Shown here piece after piece: positions 63,402 to 64,000 of a DNA stretch of 64,000 nucleotides (the first letter of the stretch is position 1; each line of letters opens with the position of its first letter). The position numbers and the translations under genes were made by a program. A model generated the notes under the pieces. That model saw only the letters and a list, made by a program, of their open reading frames with translations. It was not told the origin of the DNA and searched no databases. This DNA is from Turnera subulata (taxonomy: Eukaryota; Streptophyta; Magnoliopsida; Malpighiales; Passifloraceae). Where the stretch lies: assembly GCA_028386065.3 (NCBI GenBank), contig JAKUCV010003046.1, positions 164,612 to 228,611 of the forward strand. Direction: 5' to 3'.

Positions 63402-64000
63402 CCACAGCAAATGCAACACCCAACAGTGCAACAATCACCAAACACAACAACCGAGTAATATAGGCACATATTGAAGGAAATCCATCCTCACCTTAGCCGA
63501 TTACTCAACTCTGAATATAATGACCGGTCCAAAGCCGGTTCCTCGGGAAACTGCCCGATATCAAAACCTATACAACAAAACAACATGCTCACATAAATGC
63601 ACATAATCGGTATGCTATGATGCCACACTGCAAAATAAATCCATCCCAGTTCATATCCTTTATTATCATCTTTTACTGAAAATATTATACCGTACGTATA
63701 TCCGAATATAATTTCTGTACCATACTTTAATTAAAACTTTCCTTTAATTATTTTTTATAGAATAATTATACTTTGTCTTCTAAAATAATAACAATATAAT
63801 TTTCCTAGAAATTATATCATATATTTGTATTTTTTCCGAAATTATTTCCATAAAATGTATTTCTTGCCAAAATATAATTACCAAATATTATTATCTTAGA
63901 AACCATATTTCCAGTAAAATTAATCATACAAACTTATTTTCTGAAAATAAATGCGAATTTACAAATATACATATATATATTTTTCGAAGGTAAAATACTT
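63402..64000 (-). repeat. Gypsy-like LTR, copy 3 (partial, truncated)
   Basis: Directly after the second primer-binding site (about 63387-63401) the expected TGAAACGCC end is missing. The sequence instead aligns with the interior of LTR copy 2 from about 59240 (GGCACATAT, ATCCATCCTCACCTT, CTCGGGAAACTGCCCGATAT). About 1.65 kb of LTR end has been lost. The element continues beyond the window. Confidence 0.75.

Larger units (their letters stand above)
52589..64000 (-). mobile_element. Tandem non-autonomous Ty3/gypsy-like element (LTR-int-LTR-int-partial LTR)
   Basis: Read on the minus strand, LTRs start TGTAACAGCCCGGG and end GGGGCGTTTCA. Three LTRs (52589-55245, 57580-61069, 63402 to the window end) alternate with two internal regions of about 2.33 kb (55246-57579, 61070-63401). 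Each internal region has a primer-binding site at its right end (minus-strand start) and a polypurine-like AAGGTGGGTAGAC against the next LTR. Just before that tract the minus strand reads NFGDEILFKVGRL then stop, the typical last residues of a chromovirus-type gypsy polyprotein; nothing else of gag-pol remains. The layout is what recombination between LTRs of neighbouring copies produces. Overall this is a LARD-like derivative. The right end is outside the window, so no target duplication can be tested. Confidence 0.85.

Overview
The window is nuclear DNA of a flowering plant. Its genes are split by many GT-AG introns and encode plant-specific proteins, and the right-hand 21 kb is LTR-retrotransposon DNA. 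A complete SYMRK and a complete STR2 mean the species hosts arbuscular mycorrhizal (AM) fungi. The long SYMRK version (malectin-like region, GDPC motif, leucine-rich repeats) points to a rosid-type eudicot. The species cannot be named from this sequence alone.

Layout. 1-4638 (+): mitochondrial serine hydroxymethyltransferase, missing only its extreme N-terminus. 6346-13431 (+): organellar oligopeptidase (M3 family, TOP1/OOP type), 17 exons. 15280-15679 (+): BRICK1, small subunit of the SCAR/WAVE complex. 24172-16868 (-): SYMRK, 15 exons. 30320-27681 (-): STR2, a half-size ABCG transporter, 3 exons. 35335-31747 (-): plastid-targeted protein of the At4g37920 family, 6 exons. 35891-39342 (+): mitochondrial HSP70, 6 exons, head to head with the previous gene.

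Two AM genes are immediate neighbours: SYMRK acts at the start of symbiotic signalling and STR2 at the arbuscule membrane. As I remember the Arabidopsis map, SHM1, the At4g37920 gene and mtHsc70-1 are consecutive loci there (At4g37930, At4g37920, At4g37910). If so, this window shows the fuller arrangement, and the block holding SYMRK and STR2 is missing from that position in a plant that does not form AM.

Right part. 43177-51426 is a Ty1/copia element with two 1.5-kb LTRs and a matching AGATT target duplication, but with broken gag-pol and a deleted RNase H core. Its leader carries an array of the 12-base palindrome AACATCGATGTT. From 52589 to the window end lies a minus-strand, Ty3/gypsy-like, non-autonomous family arranged LTR-internal-LTR-internal-partial LTR. 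Each 2.3-kb internal region lacks gag-pol but carries two ORFs antisense to the element, each behind a TATA box. The larger ORF (227 codons) is intact in both copies and ends in a truncated LINE-type endonuclease fold. This is the best candidate here for something little described.

Exon boundaries were read by eye from splice signals, reading phase and remembered family sequence. No alignment or database search was run.
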